A stretch of 29,000 nt of DNA, from positions 1 through 29,000 of the forward strand of contig CAJTUA010000033.1 of assembly GCA_910579615.1 (NCBI GenBank), in the 5' to 3' direction. This stretch comes from an uncultured Lachnospiraceae bacterium. GTDB lineage: Bacteria > Bacillota > Clostridia > Lachnospirales > Lachnospiraceae. Both the position numbers and the translations under genes were made by a program. The notes beneath the pieces are model-generated. The model did not search any database, was not told where the DNA came from, and was given only the letters and a program-made list of their open reading frames with translations. Positions 21,741 to 28,576 of this stretch are shown here, one piece after another (position 1 is the stretch's first letter; each line of letters starts with the position of its first letter).

Positions 21741-22784
21741 TTATATTTTTTCCATTTGCGACTGCAGATAATTTTCATACATTTTCCTTCCGATTTCATT
21801 CGCCGTATAGAGCGGTCCGCCCGGATACTCACAAAAAATCCGCTCTCCCCGGTATTCCGGGTGAAGCTGGCGGTATATATTCTCATAAGGTCCGGTAAGC
21901 TTTGGCAGCTTCGCTATGTTCTGGGCAATCAAATCCGCCTGCATCTGTTCCATCTCCTGCGCCGTATAAAAACTGCCGATATCCTGGTTCATATACTTTG
22001 CCCATTGCGCCTTATCGCGGTCAATGTACACGGAATCGCCGTCCGTTACTGTATAATCCGGCACTCCTGCGTCCGTTCCCTGAAGGAACTCCACAAAACC
22101 ATCCAAATCAATTTTATCCTCCAGAAAATCTTTCCAGAAATTTTCGCGTGAAGCAAAACGCATATTCCAGTCCGAAGGAAACTGCGCGAGAAATTGCGTT
22201 ACTTTGTTATAATCCCCTTTGTCCGCAAAATCAATGGACCACTCATAGCCCTCGGTCTGCCCTGCCCTTCTGCAAAAAATCCCATCCTCGGTATAGCATG
22301 TGATGTAACGGACGGGTTCCTCCTCCGGTTTGCCTGACGGGTAGAGCGCTTCTGTGTAGGTGCCTGTAAGAAGGCTGCCCTCCTGCACTGCTTTTGTCTG
22401 CTCCTTCGTATCCCCCGCGGCGATTTTTTCCGCCAGACGCGCCGCCTGCCTTTCCTGTTCCTCCGCCCTTTTTTCATGTTCCTGGCGCATCTGTGCCCGG
22501 ATTTCTTCCTGCAATGCATCAAATTTTTCCAGAAGCTTATCCCATTCTTTTTCCGTGAAGGATGCCGCACCAATCTGGTAGCTCGGCTCCGTTTCGCCAT
22601 TCTGGAATTTTACCCAAAGCTCCTCAATCTTCTTTTGCATGAATTTCTGATAATCCATGCTCTCCTGCGGTTTCTGCGCCGCTTCCGCCACAAAGGATGA
22701 AAAATCCGCCCCCGCTTCCTTTGCCTTTGCTTTCGCCGGATATAAATATGTATCATACCCGGACTGTACTGCTCCTACTGCCAT
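21741..22784 (-). CDS. Unrecognised 347-residue protein with charged coiled-coil segment
   Basis: I do not recognise the family. The product begins MAVGAVQSGYDTYLYPAKAK, a short polar N-terminus with no signal peptide. Residues about 60-135 hold a Glu/Lys/Arg/Gln-rich helix, probably coiled coil (EEIRAQMRQEHEKRAEEQERQ). The C-terminal half is globular and rich in aromatic residues, with YITCYTEDGIFCRR, SDWNMRFASRENFWKDFLEDKIDLDGFVEFLQG and a Tyr-rich end. The start is placed at the second of two adjacent ATGs (22784), because AAAGGAG is too close to the first; the frame is open to 22835. It resembles in style the coiled-coil protein at 27242-27955 (short polar start, then charged helix), but no clear homology is seen. 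The upstream 215 bp carries a hairpin but no obvious promoter. Confidence 0.72.
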   Translation of the reverse strand: MAVGAVQSGYDTYLYPAKAKAKEAGADFSSFVAEAAQKPQESMDYQKFMQKKIEELWVKFQNGETEPSYQIGAASFTEKEWDKLLEKFDALQEEIRAQMRQEHEKRAEEQERQAARLAEKIAAGDTKEQTKAVQEGSLLTGTYTEALYPSGKPEEEPVRYITCYTEDGIFCRRAGQTEGYEWSIDFADKGDYNKVTQFLAQFPSDWNMRFASRENFWKDFLEDKIDLDGFVEFLQGTDAGVPDYTVTDGDSVYIDRDKAQWAKYMNQDIGSFYTAQEMEQMQADLIAQNIAKLPKLTGPYENIYRQLHPEYRGERIFCEYPGGPLYTANEIGRKMYENYLQSQMEKI

Positions 22785-22938
22785 CATTCTCCTTTCTGCA
22801 ATCCGTCTGGCAATCGGGATTGCACCACTTTCCATAACGGTCCAAGTGGTTTGTTTTTTGCTTTTTCTGTCTTTCAGATTCGGACGGATTCCTCAATTTT
22901 GCAATTGCCATCCGCCAGCCAAAATGCAGTGCTATACA

Positions 22939-22959
22939 GACAGAACCTGCGGTTCTGTC
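22939..22959. other. Perfect 9-bp hairpin in the leader of the 347-residue gene
   Basis: GACAGAACC and GGTTCTGTC pair around a 3-base loop. It lies in the roughly 215-bp gap (22785-22999) between the larC terminator and the next gene, where nothing else is seen beyond a weak CCACTT/AAGTGG inverted repeat. It could be an RNA element or operator. Confidence 0.45.
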
Positions 22960-22999
22960 GTCTGGCTGTAAAAAATACATTTTCCTTCGGCTTGCGGAC

Positions 23000-23053
23000 A
23001 AAAACAGCGCCATGACTTCCCTTCTTTATCCATCACGGAAATCACAGCGCTGT
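23000..23053 (-). terminator. Terminator of the lar operon
   Basis: On the minus strand ACAGCGC (23047-23053) pairs with GCGCTGT (23004-23010). The stem continues inward through three wobble or A-T pairs and GATTTCC/GGAAGTC, about 17 pairs in all with a loop of 15 or so. A T-run follows (23003-23000, plus the last stem base). It lies 137 bp after the larC stop; 23054-23190 holds no gene. Confidence 0.65.
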
Positions 23054-23190
23054 CCTTAGCTTTTCATATTTCAAATGCAATTGTTTGGTACAACCGCAAA
23101 AAGAATCCGTAGAACCTGATACGTTTATCGGCATATATGGTAAGAAAGTTTAGGGGGAACGCGGATAAAAAGCGTTTCCCTGAAAGGATA

Positions 23191-24537
23191 TTATTGGATT
23201 TTTTTATAGACTTCCTCCAAGCTCATCCCCTGTTCCCTGGCAATGCGCGCAACATCCCCGTACTCATATTTGGAGCGGGAAACACCATAGCCTTCCGAGT
23301 CCTTGCGGTGCACCGTTCCATAAGGTGTCTGCACTGTCGTAAGCTTCCGCCCAAGCACGTAGCGTGCCATCTTTGCCTCGCGGACACCGATGGTTGTCGT
23401 ATGCCGGAACAAAAGCCCAACCATTGCCTCCCGTTTTTCTTCCCCGCACAACACCGTAAGCAGCACACCCGGACGCGATTTTTTCATTCCAGCAGCAAGT
23501 GTGTAAACCTCAAGCGCCCCGGCGTCAAACAAGCGTTCCACCGCAAAGCCCACCGCTTCCGCCGTCATGTCGTCAAGATTGCAGGAAAGTTCAATGACGG
23601 CATCGGTTAAAAATCCTTTGTCAGCGGAATCCGAACCTGCCCCGTTTTGGGCGGAACCACGAAAATCCGCCTGCACATCCTTATTTTCCTGTGTTTCTCC
23701 GAGAAATACACGGACACAGTTCGCCGCCTCAAAATCCTTCTTTCCCATGCCGTACCCAACCGCCGTTGTTTTCATTACCGGCATATCTCCAAAGCGCGTG
23801 GCAAAATGTTTTAACAGCGCTGCCCCCGTTGGCGTACACAGCTCCCCTTTGACGCTGCCACCGTAAATCGGTACATCTTTTAAGATATATGCCGTTGCAG
23901 GTGCCGGAACCGGAAGGATGCCGTGCGCGCAATGTACCTGCCCGCTGCCGACATGAACCGGCGAGACAACCACCGCATCCGGTGCCAGGCGGTTCATCAG
24001 CATACAGGCTGCCGTAATGTCGGCGACCGCATCCAGCGTGCCGACCTCATGGAAATGGATGTCGGTCACCGGAACATTGTGTGCGTGGCTCTCCGCCTCC
24101 GCGATAAGCTGGTACACTGCCATGACATCATTTTTTACCTTCTCCGGAAGCGCGAGGTGGTCACGCACGAGATGTTCTATGTCATGCAGGCTTGTGTGGG
24201 AATGGGTATGGGTATGGGTATGCCCTCCCTCATGTGTGTGGTCTTTCTTGTGCATGGCTTCCGCTTCATGGGCATGGGCGGGCTGCTCCCCGTGTCCGTG
24301 CGCATGCCCGTGCACATGGTCAACGCTCTCCTCCTCCACGCCATCCACCGTGACCGAAACATGCGTTCCAAAAATCCCGCATTTCACCGAAGCTTCCCTC
24401 GTCATTTTCACCCCCGGAATTTTGAGCGCCTCAAATTCCCGGATAAACTCCTCCGGCTCCGGCAGCAATTCAAGCAGCGCCGCCGTCAGCATATCCCCGG
24501 CGGCTCCCATCCCGCAATCAAAATACATTGTACGCAA
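23191..24537 (-). CDS. larC: Nickel pincer cofactor biosynthesis protein LarC
   Basis: This 448-residue protein inserts nickel into the pyridinium dithiocarboxylate made by LarB and LarE, completing the pincer cofactor (cytoplasmic). The N-terminus has the family start YFDCGMGAAGDM (5-16). A His-rich segment (74-118, many HTH/HGH repeats) probably stores or delivers Ni. Then come FHEVGTLDAVADI, GELCTPTGAALL, and a C-terminal ELSCNLDDMTAEAVGFAVERLF (about 315-336) domain. In Lactiplantibacillus plantarum this protein needs a frameshift to join two halves; here one uninterrupted frame covers both. The start is TTG at 24537, seven bases after GGAGG; the ATG nine bases on is too far. It is last of a five-gene operon, starting just after the larB stop. 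Confidence 0.93.
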   Translation of the reverse strand: MRTMYFDCGMGAAGDMLTAALLELLPEPEEFIREFEALKIPGVKMTREASVKCGIFGTHVSVTVDGVEEESVDHVHGHAHGHGEQPAHAHEAEAMHKKDHTHEGGHTHTHTHSHTSLHDIEHLVRDHLALPEKVKNDVMAVYQLIAEAESHAHNVPVTDIHFHEVGTLDAVADITAACMLMNRLAPDAVVVSPVHVGSGQVHCAHGILPVPAPATAYILKDVPIYGGSVKGELCTPTGAALLKHFATRFGDMPVMKTTAVGYGMGKKDFEAANCVRVFLGETQENKDVQADFRGSAQNGAGSDSADKGFLTDAVIELSCNLDDMTAEAVGFAVERLFDAGALEVYTLAAGMKKSRPGVLLTVLCGEEKREAMVGLLFRHTTTIGVREAKMARYVLGRKLTTVQTPYGTVHRKDSEGYGVSRSKYEYGDVARIAREQGMSLEEVYKKIQ

Positions 24538-24539
24538 AA

Positions 24540-25301
24540 CTATTCCTCCCCTTTCCCGTGGATATGATTTATCATACTGGCAAGATATCCCGCCCCAAAA
24601 CCATTGTCAATATTCACTACCGACACGCCGCTCGCGCAGGAATTGAGCATGGACAAAAGCGCTGACAGCCCCTGAAAAGACGCGCCGTATCCCACGCTCG
24701 TCGGAACCGCAATCACCGGGCAATCCGCAAGCCCGCCAATCACACTCGCCAATGCCCCCTCCATGCCCGCAATCGCAACAATCACACTCGCACCCATAAT
24801 CTCGTCCAAATGTGCCAAGGTCCGGTGCAGCCCTGCCACGCCAACATCGTAGAGGCGCACCACCTCATTGCCCAGAACCTGGGCGGTAAGCGCCGCCTCC
24901 TCCGCCACCGGGATATCGCTCGTGCCGCCGGTCGCAACAACAATCCTTCCGATGCCGTCCGGTGCCGGGATTTCCCCGATTACCCCACAGCGCGCTTCCT
25001 TATAATACACAAGCGGATGCACCTTCGCAATTCCCTGTGCCGCTTCCTGCGCCAAACGGGTAACAAGCACCAGCCCCTGCCCGTTTTTTCGCATCGTATC
25101 CGCAATCCCAATGATTTGCTCCACGGTTTTGCCCGCACCGTAAATCACCTCCGCCACGCCCTGGCGCAGCCTGCGGTGCACGTCCACCTTCGCGTAGCCG
25201 ATATCCTCAAACGGTTTGCGCTTTAAGCTTAAAACCGCATCCTCCACCGAAATCTTCCCGTCGCGCACCCCCGCAAGCAGATTTCTGATATCATCGTCCA
25301 T
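24540..25301 (-). CDS. larB: Pyridinium-3,5-biscarboxylate mononucleotide synthase LarB
   Basis: This 253-residue cytoplasmic enzyme carboxylates nicotinic acid adenine dinucleotide and releases AMP, the first step to the nickel pincer cofactor. The C-terminal two thirds form a PurE-like (AIR carboxylase) domain with VVATGGTSDIPVAEEAALTA, VVRLYDVGVAGLHR, VIVAIAGMEGALASVIGGL and VIAVPTSVGYGASFQGL, ending in NIDNGFGAGYLASMINHI. The N-terminus has the family's LLAGVRDGKISVEDA segment. ATG 25301 is chosen, because GGAGGT lies five bases before it and homologues begin near here; the frame is open to 25349. It lies between larE (22 bp) and larC (2 bp), so the three are co-translated. Length is as usual. 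Confidence 0.94.
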   Translation of the reverse strand: MDDDIRNLLAGVRDGKISVEDAVLSLKRKPFEDIGYAKVDVHRRLRQGVAEVIYGAGKTVEQIIGIADTMRKNGQGLVLVTRLAQEAAQGIAKVHPLVYYKEARCGVIGEIPAPDGIGRIVVATGGTSDIPVAEEAALTAQVLGNEVVRLYDVGVAGLHRTLAHLDEIMGASVIVAIAGMEGALASVIGGLADCPVIAVPTSVGYGASFQGLSALLSMLNSCASGVSVVNIDNGFGAGYLASMINHIHGKGEE

Positions 25302-25323
25302 TTTGCACCTCCAAAAACAGTTT

Positions 25324-26073
25324 TTATCTCTTCCGCGGCTGTAAATCAAGCGTTACTTCATCAAAATATTTTTTCAGCTCCGCCAAAATCTCCTCCCGGT
25401 GCGCCAGCAAACGCGGAAACCCTGCCTCGGGCAGCTGTATTTTCGCATGTTTTCCCTGCGTGCGCACACGGAAATCCGTAAACCCAAGCGAAAAGAGAAA
25501 ATCCTCCGATTTCTCAACCGCCAAAAGTTTTTGCTCTGTGATTTCCTCCCCTGCCGGAATCCTTGTGGCAAGACAGGCATAGGCTGGTTTATCCCATGTA
25601 AACAGCCCTGCGGCTTCTGACAACCTGCGCACCTTAGCCTTCGTCAGCCCGCATTCGCGCAACGGCGAGTATACGGAGAATTCCTTAAGCGCACGCATTC
25701 CCGGGCGCTCCCCCGCCTCATCGGAAGCATTCGTCCCGTCAAGCAGCACAAAAAAACCATCCTTCGCCGCCGCTTTTTGGATAGCACCGAAAATTGTTTG
25801 TTTGCAATAGTAGCAGCGCTCTGCTGGATTCCCCCGAACGCAGTCATTCTCCAAAACCTTTACGTCCAAAACCCGCAGCTGTACACCTAACTCTGCCGCA
25901 AAGCGCAGCGCATCCTCATATTCAAACCGCGGCTGAAACTCCGATTTCACATAATATGCGCAGACAAGCGCACCGTTGGACTTCGCGGCAAAAAGCAGAT
26001 ATGCCGAGTCCACCCCACCCGAAAAAGCGATTGCTACTTTTTTGTGTTGTGTAAAAAAATCTTTTAGTGTCAT
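25324..26073 (-). CDS. larE: ATP-dependent sulfur transferase LarE
   Basis: This 249-residue PP-loop protein adenylates the LarB product and adds sulfur, converting carboxylates to thiocarboxylates. The PP-loop SGGVDS lies at 18-23. Cysteines stand at 87 and 90 (RCYYC) and at 167 (ACLATR). In the L. plantarum enzyme one Cys at the equivalent of 167 is sacrificed for sulfur; other LarE proteins use three cysteines to hold an iron-sulfur cluster. This protein has three candidates, so the cluster type is possible (inference). Other features: LLDGTNASDEAGERPGMRAL and PLRECGLTKAKVRRLSEAAGL. GGGGA lies just before the ATG. It is the first lar gene, 51 bp after the small membrane protein gene. Confidence 0.94.
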   Translation of the reverse strand: MTLKDFFTQHKKVAIAFSGGVDSAYLLFAAKSNGALVCAYYVKSEFQPRFEYEDALRFAAELGVQLRVLDVKVLENDCVRGNPAERCYYCKQTIFGAIQKAAAKDGFFVLLDGTNASDEAGERPGMRALKEFSVYSPLRECGLTKAKVRRLSEAAGLFTWDKPAYACLATRIPAGEEITEQKLLAVEKSEDFLFSLGFTDFRVRTQGKHAKIQLPEAGFPRLLAHREEILAELKKYFDEVTLDLQPRKR

Positions 26074-26124
26074 CTTCCCCTCTTTTTATGCACAGACAAA
26101 TCTGCAATATCACTGCAATGGCAC

Positions 26125-26556
26125 TTATTTCCCTTCGCTTTCTGGTATGACTTCCTCCAGCAATATCTCCAACCGGTCATAAAACTGATAAAGCTTCTGC
26201 GTTCCATTTTCCAGAATAAAATAGTGGCGGATGTACGGAACCAGAAGGATGAGAAGTAATAGTAAAAGCAACGCTGCCTCCGGGACAAAATCCACCGTCA
26301 CCCAAATCAAAACCATCATCGCCAGCAAAGCAAACAATGCCGTGACAATCAGGTGAATCAGCCTTTCGTGCTGGAAGAACTGAATCTGGACGAACAGCGC
26401 ATCCTTCGCCCTTTGCAGCCGTGCGCACCGGATTTTTGCCGTCTGCGTGGCTTGTACATCCTGTGCCGGTTCGTGGTTGGCATCCCCTTCTTTGCGCTCT
26501 AGCTCATCCAACATGTGCTCCGTTGCCCTGAGATAGTTTTTTAAGCGTTCCCCCAT
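26125..26556 (-). CDS. Small membrane protein with N-terminal helix, in the lar operon
   Basis: This 143-residue protein is of no recognised family. Residues 1-60 are polar and charged with likely helix (RLKNYLRATEHMLDELERKE, then RLQRAKDALFVQIQFFQHERL). Two membrane helices follow at about 66-87 and 91-109, the second almost all Leu (EAALLLLLLLILLVP). A charged helical tail reads QKLYQFYDRLEILLEEVIPESEGK. Both ends should be cytoplasmic. The start at 26556 follows GGGGAGG, and the gene begins 15 bp after the GNAT stop, so it is probably translated from the same mRNA as larEBC. A link to nickel or lactate racemase function is only positional. Confidence 0.65.
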   Translation of the reverse strand: MGERLKNYLRATEHMLDELERKEGDANHEPAQDVQATQTAKIRCARLQRAKDALFVQIQFFQHERLIHLIVTALFALLAMMVLIWVTVDFVPEAALLLLLLLILLVPYIRHYFILENGTQKLYQFYDRLEILLEEVIPESEGK

Positions 26557-26571
26557 TGCCTTCCTCCCCTG

Positions 26572-26973
26572 CTATATCCTCATAAATCCACAGCAGCCAA
26601 GTTCCGACATCTCCCCAAAACCCTGAGACTTATAAAAGTCGATTGTCTTTGGCGTATTCTCCGTTGCCAGCTCAATCTGGCGCACATGAGAAAAGCGCTC
26701 CAAAACACTTTGAATCAGCCGTGAACCAACCCCTTTGCGCTGATGCTTTGGGAACACCAAAATATCCTGGATAAATACAATCGTACAGCCATCACCGACC
26801 GTGCGGATTATCCCCAAAAGCTCATCGCCCTCATAAGCCGCCAAGGTCAGCATGGACTTTTCAAAGCCCTCCCGCAGCACTTTGGGCTGGTCGGTATATG
26901 CCGTCCATCCCACACTGGTGTACAGGCGCAAAATTTCTTCTTCGTTGTATGGCAGATATTCACGAATTTCCAT
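26572..26973 (-). CDS. GNAT family N-acetyltransferase
   Basis: This 133-residue single-domain acetyltransferase begins MEIREYLPYNEEEILRLYTSVGW. It has GDGCTIVFIQDILVFPKHQRKGVGSRLI with the acetyl-CoA pyrophosphate loop HQRKGVG (about 80-86), and ends ELATENTPKTIDFYKSQGFGEMSELGCCGFMR. Substrate unknown; the family acetylates amines on small molecules or protein N-termini. I place the start at 26973 after AAGGGGA; the frame extends to an ATG at 27009, but that lies about 8 bases from the predicted transcript start. It opens the operon that continues with the small membrane protein and larEBC, from the promoter at 27024-27052. Its part in cofactor synthesis, if any, is unknown. Confidence 0.85.
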   Translation of the reverse strand: MEIREYLPYNEEEILRLYTSVGWTAYTDQPKVLREGFEKSMLTLAAYEGDELLGIIRTVGDGCTIVFIQDILVFPKHQRKGVGSRLIQSVLERFSHVRQIELATENTPKTIDFYKSQGFGEMSELGCCGFMRI

Positions 26974-27023
26974 AACAATCCCCTTCGTTTTAAAATTTTC
27001 ATTACGCATACTTCCTTGTTTAT

Positions 27024-27052
27024 ATTGTACGGTTTCATCATCATTTTTTCAA
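27024..27052 (-). promoter_or_regulatory. Promoter of the GNAT-larEBC operon
   Basis: On the minus strand TTGAAA (27047-27052), a 17-bp spacer and TACAAT (27024-27029). The start is near 27017. No second promoter is visible before larE, which supports one transcript of about 4 kb ending at the 23.0 kb terminator. Confidence 0.68.
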
Positions 27053-27070
27053 CAAAATTTTTATAAATTT

Positions 27071-27145
27071 TTATGGCTGTATTGTTACCTCTTTCCCCAT
27101 TTCCTTACGATTTTCCTGCTTTTCAGTTTCCATTTCCATTGACAT
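27071..27145 (-). CDS. Possible 24-residue charged peptide
   Basis: ATG at 27145 with a very good ribosome site (GAGGAGG, eight bases upstream) opens 24 codons to TAA at 27071. The product starts MSMEMETEKQENRK and ends EVTIQP: acidic/basic, no membrane segment. It lies between the coiled-coil gene and the GNAT promoter. No family is recognised; the strong site is the only evidence of translation. Confidence 0.35.
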   Translation of the reverse strand: MSMEMETEKQENRKEMGKEVTIQP

Positions 27146-27185
27146 AATTATGTCCTCCTCGATATGCATCTCTGATACATATATT

Positions 27186-27226
27186 CCTGTCTGCCATTTT
27201 TATAACAAATGGCGGACAGGCTTTTT
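27186..27226 (+). terminator. Strong plus-strand terminator without a plus-strand gene
   Basis: CCTGTCtGCCATTT (27186-27199) pairs with AAATGGCgGACAGG (27207-27220), 14 pairs with one T-G wobble and a 7-base loop, followed by CTTTTTCATTTTG. On the minus strand no U-run follows. All genes here are on the minus strand, so either it ends an unseen plus-strand RNA or it blocks antisense transcription. Confidence 0.65.
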
Positions 27227-27241
27227 CATTTTGTTTATACC

Positions 27242-27955
27242 CTAAACATTCACATTAAATTTTGCATAATAGGCATCTTCCAGTCTTTCTTTCAGCATCA
27301 TTGCCTTTGCTTCCAATTCAGATTCCGCTTCCACATACTTAACAGAGATTTCCGGCTCCGCCGCTTTTGACACAGAAATTTTCTCTGTATCTCCATTCAG
27401 CTTTTCAGCCTGCTCCCCTTTTTTCTCTTTCTGTTCTTCTACTTTTTCTTTTTCCTCTTTCTTCTCTTTTTGTTTCTCTAAGCGTTCGTCCATGTTCTTC
27501 TTCATTCTCTCCGCATTGGTCATTCCGGTTTCGGTAACAGAATATACGGTACTCTGTATGCTTCCGTCCTTGTTGACCATCCATGTCTGTTGATAATAGG
27601 TTACTGTTCCGCCCAAAGCTTTATTTTGTGCTGAAAGCTGTTCATATCCCTGCTTTTCCAGTTCAGGAATTTTTTTCAGAAAATCTTCCAGTTCCTTTGC
27701 TTTTGCAGAATTGCCCGAACACTTCTTCAAATACTCACCGGATATTGATACATTTCCATTTGACATACAATCATAATTCTTCTGTAAATAAGAATAATAG
27801 TCTGATACGCTGTCCGTCCCGGCTTTCTTCGTATTCCCTGCCTGCGCAGGTGTGGTATCTTTCGTCCCCGTTTCCTTTGCCGCCTCCTTTTTCTGTGCAG
27901 CATATGTACTCTCATGCACATTGTTGTGATTGTTTCCAATACCTGTAATTGCCAT
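27242..27955 (-). CDS. Coiled-coil protein, possibly DUF6033-like
   Basis: This 237-residue protein resembles a Lachnospiraceae family I remember as DUF6033 (unverified). It has a polar N-terminus (MAITGIGNNHNN), a DSVSDYYSYLQKNYDCMSNGNVSISGEYLKKC segment (about 49-80), then GGTVTYYQQTWMVNKDGSIQSTVYSVTETG, a long Lys/Glu coiled coil (about 150-195) and a C-terminal helix ending YAKFNVNV. No signal peptide or membrane segment. The start codon has no ribosome site; its upstream sequence is coding sequence of the truncated response regulator, whose frame runs 44 bp into this gene. The natural 5' region was therefore probably lost, and expression may depend on read-through or reinitiation. Function unknown. 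Confidence 0.75.
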   Translation of the reverse strand: MAITGIGNNHNNVHESTYAAQKKEAAKETGTKDTTPAQAGNTKKAGTDSVSDYYSYLQKNYDCMSNGNVSISGEYLKKCSGNSAKAKELEDFLKKIPELEKQGYEQLSAQNKALGGTVTYYQQTWMVNKDGSIQSTVYSVTETGMTNAERMKKNMDERLEKQKEKKEEKEKVEEQKEKKGEQAEKLNGDTEKISVSKAAEPEISVKYVEAESELEAKAMMLKERLEDAYYAKFNVNV

Positions 27956-28358
27956 AATTTTTTGTATGGATAAAAAGCTGCTTTTTTGGGCGCATTTTCC
28001 GCAGCCTGGCTTCCTCTAATGCCTGTTCAAAAACTTCCATGAATTTCTGTTCTGTGACAGGCTTTAACAGATAGTGGAACGCATATATGTCAAGGGCTTC
28101 AAACACATATTCCTTTATGCCCGTAATGAATATCAAAACGGTGTCTGCGTTCCTTTCCCTTACTTCTCTTGCAGCTTCAATGCCATTCATGCCGTCCATT
28201 TGTATGTCAAGGAACATAATGTCAAACGGCTTTGCTGCGGCAAGAAGTTCTTCCCCGGACGAAAAGCAAGCCACATCACAGTCCGGCTTCCGGTTTTCTA
28301 TCATTTCACGGATATGCTCCCAGATTACTTTTTCATCATCAACAACTGCTATATTCAA
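27912..28358 (-). CDS. LytTR-type response regulator truncated after its receiver domain
   Basis: This 148-residue protein has a receiver domain in good order: acidic pair Asp7-Asp8, phosphoacceptor Asp51 in MFLDIQMDG, Thr79 and Lys99 in LLKP. At residues 125-134 (KKQLFIHTKN) the usual start of a LytTR DNA-binding domain appears, but from residue 135 the sequence is the 5' end of the neighbouring coiled-coil gene read in another frame (YGNYRYWKQSQQCA), then TGA. Full members have about 240 residues, so the DNA-binding domain is gone. The start is TTG at 28358, seven bases after GAGGAG. No histidine kinase is nearby. It may be dead or act as a free receiver. Confidence 0.8.
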   Translation of the reverse strand: MNIAVVDDEKVIWEHIREMIENRKPDCDVACFSSGEELLAAAKPFDIMFLDIQMDGMNGIEAAREVRERNADTVLIFITGIKEYVFEALDIYAFHYLLKPVTEQKFMEVFEQALEEARLRKMRPKKQLFIHTKNYGNYRYWKQSQQCA

Positions 28359-28434
28359 ATCCCTCACTCCTCGTCTGCTATGTCTCTGCCTAGTTTATCT
28401 GCTAAAATTATGGGTGAATTTAGATTATCTCTTT

Positions 28435-28511
28435 AGAAGTTCTTATATGTCGGTATAGCCCGTATTTCCGGGCTTTTCCGGCATTTTAGATATGGGGAGA
28501 AGTTCTCATAT
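28435..28511. repeat. Direct repeat pair AGAAGTTCTyATAT
   Basis: AGAAGTTCTTATAT (28435-28448) and AGAAGTTCTCATAT (28498-28511) differ at one base and lie 63 bp apart, in the gap between the integrase and the response regulator. They may be integrase or excisionase sites at the element end. The actual element boundary probably lies in or just left of this stretch but is not visible. Confidence 0.55.
28458..28477 (+). terminator. Short GC hairpin at the element end
   Basis: GCCCG pairs with CGGGC over a 6-base loop, followed by TTTT on the plus strand. It is short and could stop transcription entering the element, or be part of the attachment region. Confidence 0.35.
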
Positions 28512-28517
28512 ACTCTC

Positions 28518-28534
28518 AAAACCTTTTAGGTTTT
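28518..28534 (-). terminator. Possible integrase terminator
   Basis: AAAACC (28518-28523) and GGTTTT (28529-28534) pair over 5 bases, 43 bp after the integrase stop. The tail T are part of the stem, so termination would be weak. Confidence 0.35.
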
Positions 28535-28544
28535 CCCTCTCAAT

Positions 28545-28566
28545 GGTAGTAAAAGAAGTAGTAAAT
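28545..28566. promoter_or_regulatory. Tn916-type integrase arm-binding repeats (DR2-like)
   Basis: GGTAGTAAAA and AGTAGTAAAT share GTAGTAAA with a 12-bp period, starting 11 bp after the integrase stop. From memory, the DNA bound by the Tn916 integrase N-terminal domain contains AGTAGTAAAT, so these are probably its arm sites near the end of the element. Confidence 0.6.
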
Positions 28567-28576
28567 CCGTCTGCGG

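Noticed and set aside
22753..23013. 86-residue open frame upstream of the 347-residue gene
   Set aside because: It begins inside the lar terminator stem and overlaps the start of the next gene in another frame; composition is not gene-like.
22932..23045. 37-codon Cys-containing frame with a GTG start
   Set aside because: AAGGA lies at good distance, but the frame spans the terminator hairpin and the 9-bp hairpin, which explain the sequence better.
24017..24646. Plus-strand frame opposite larC and larB
   Set aside because: A Met/Trp/Cys-rich complement of the His-rich larC segment; larC and larB are complete on the minus strand.
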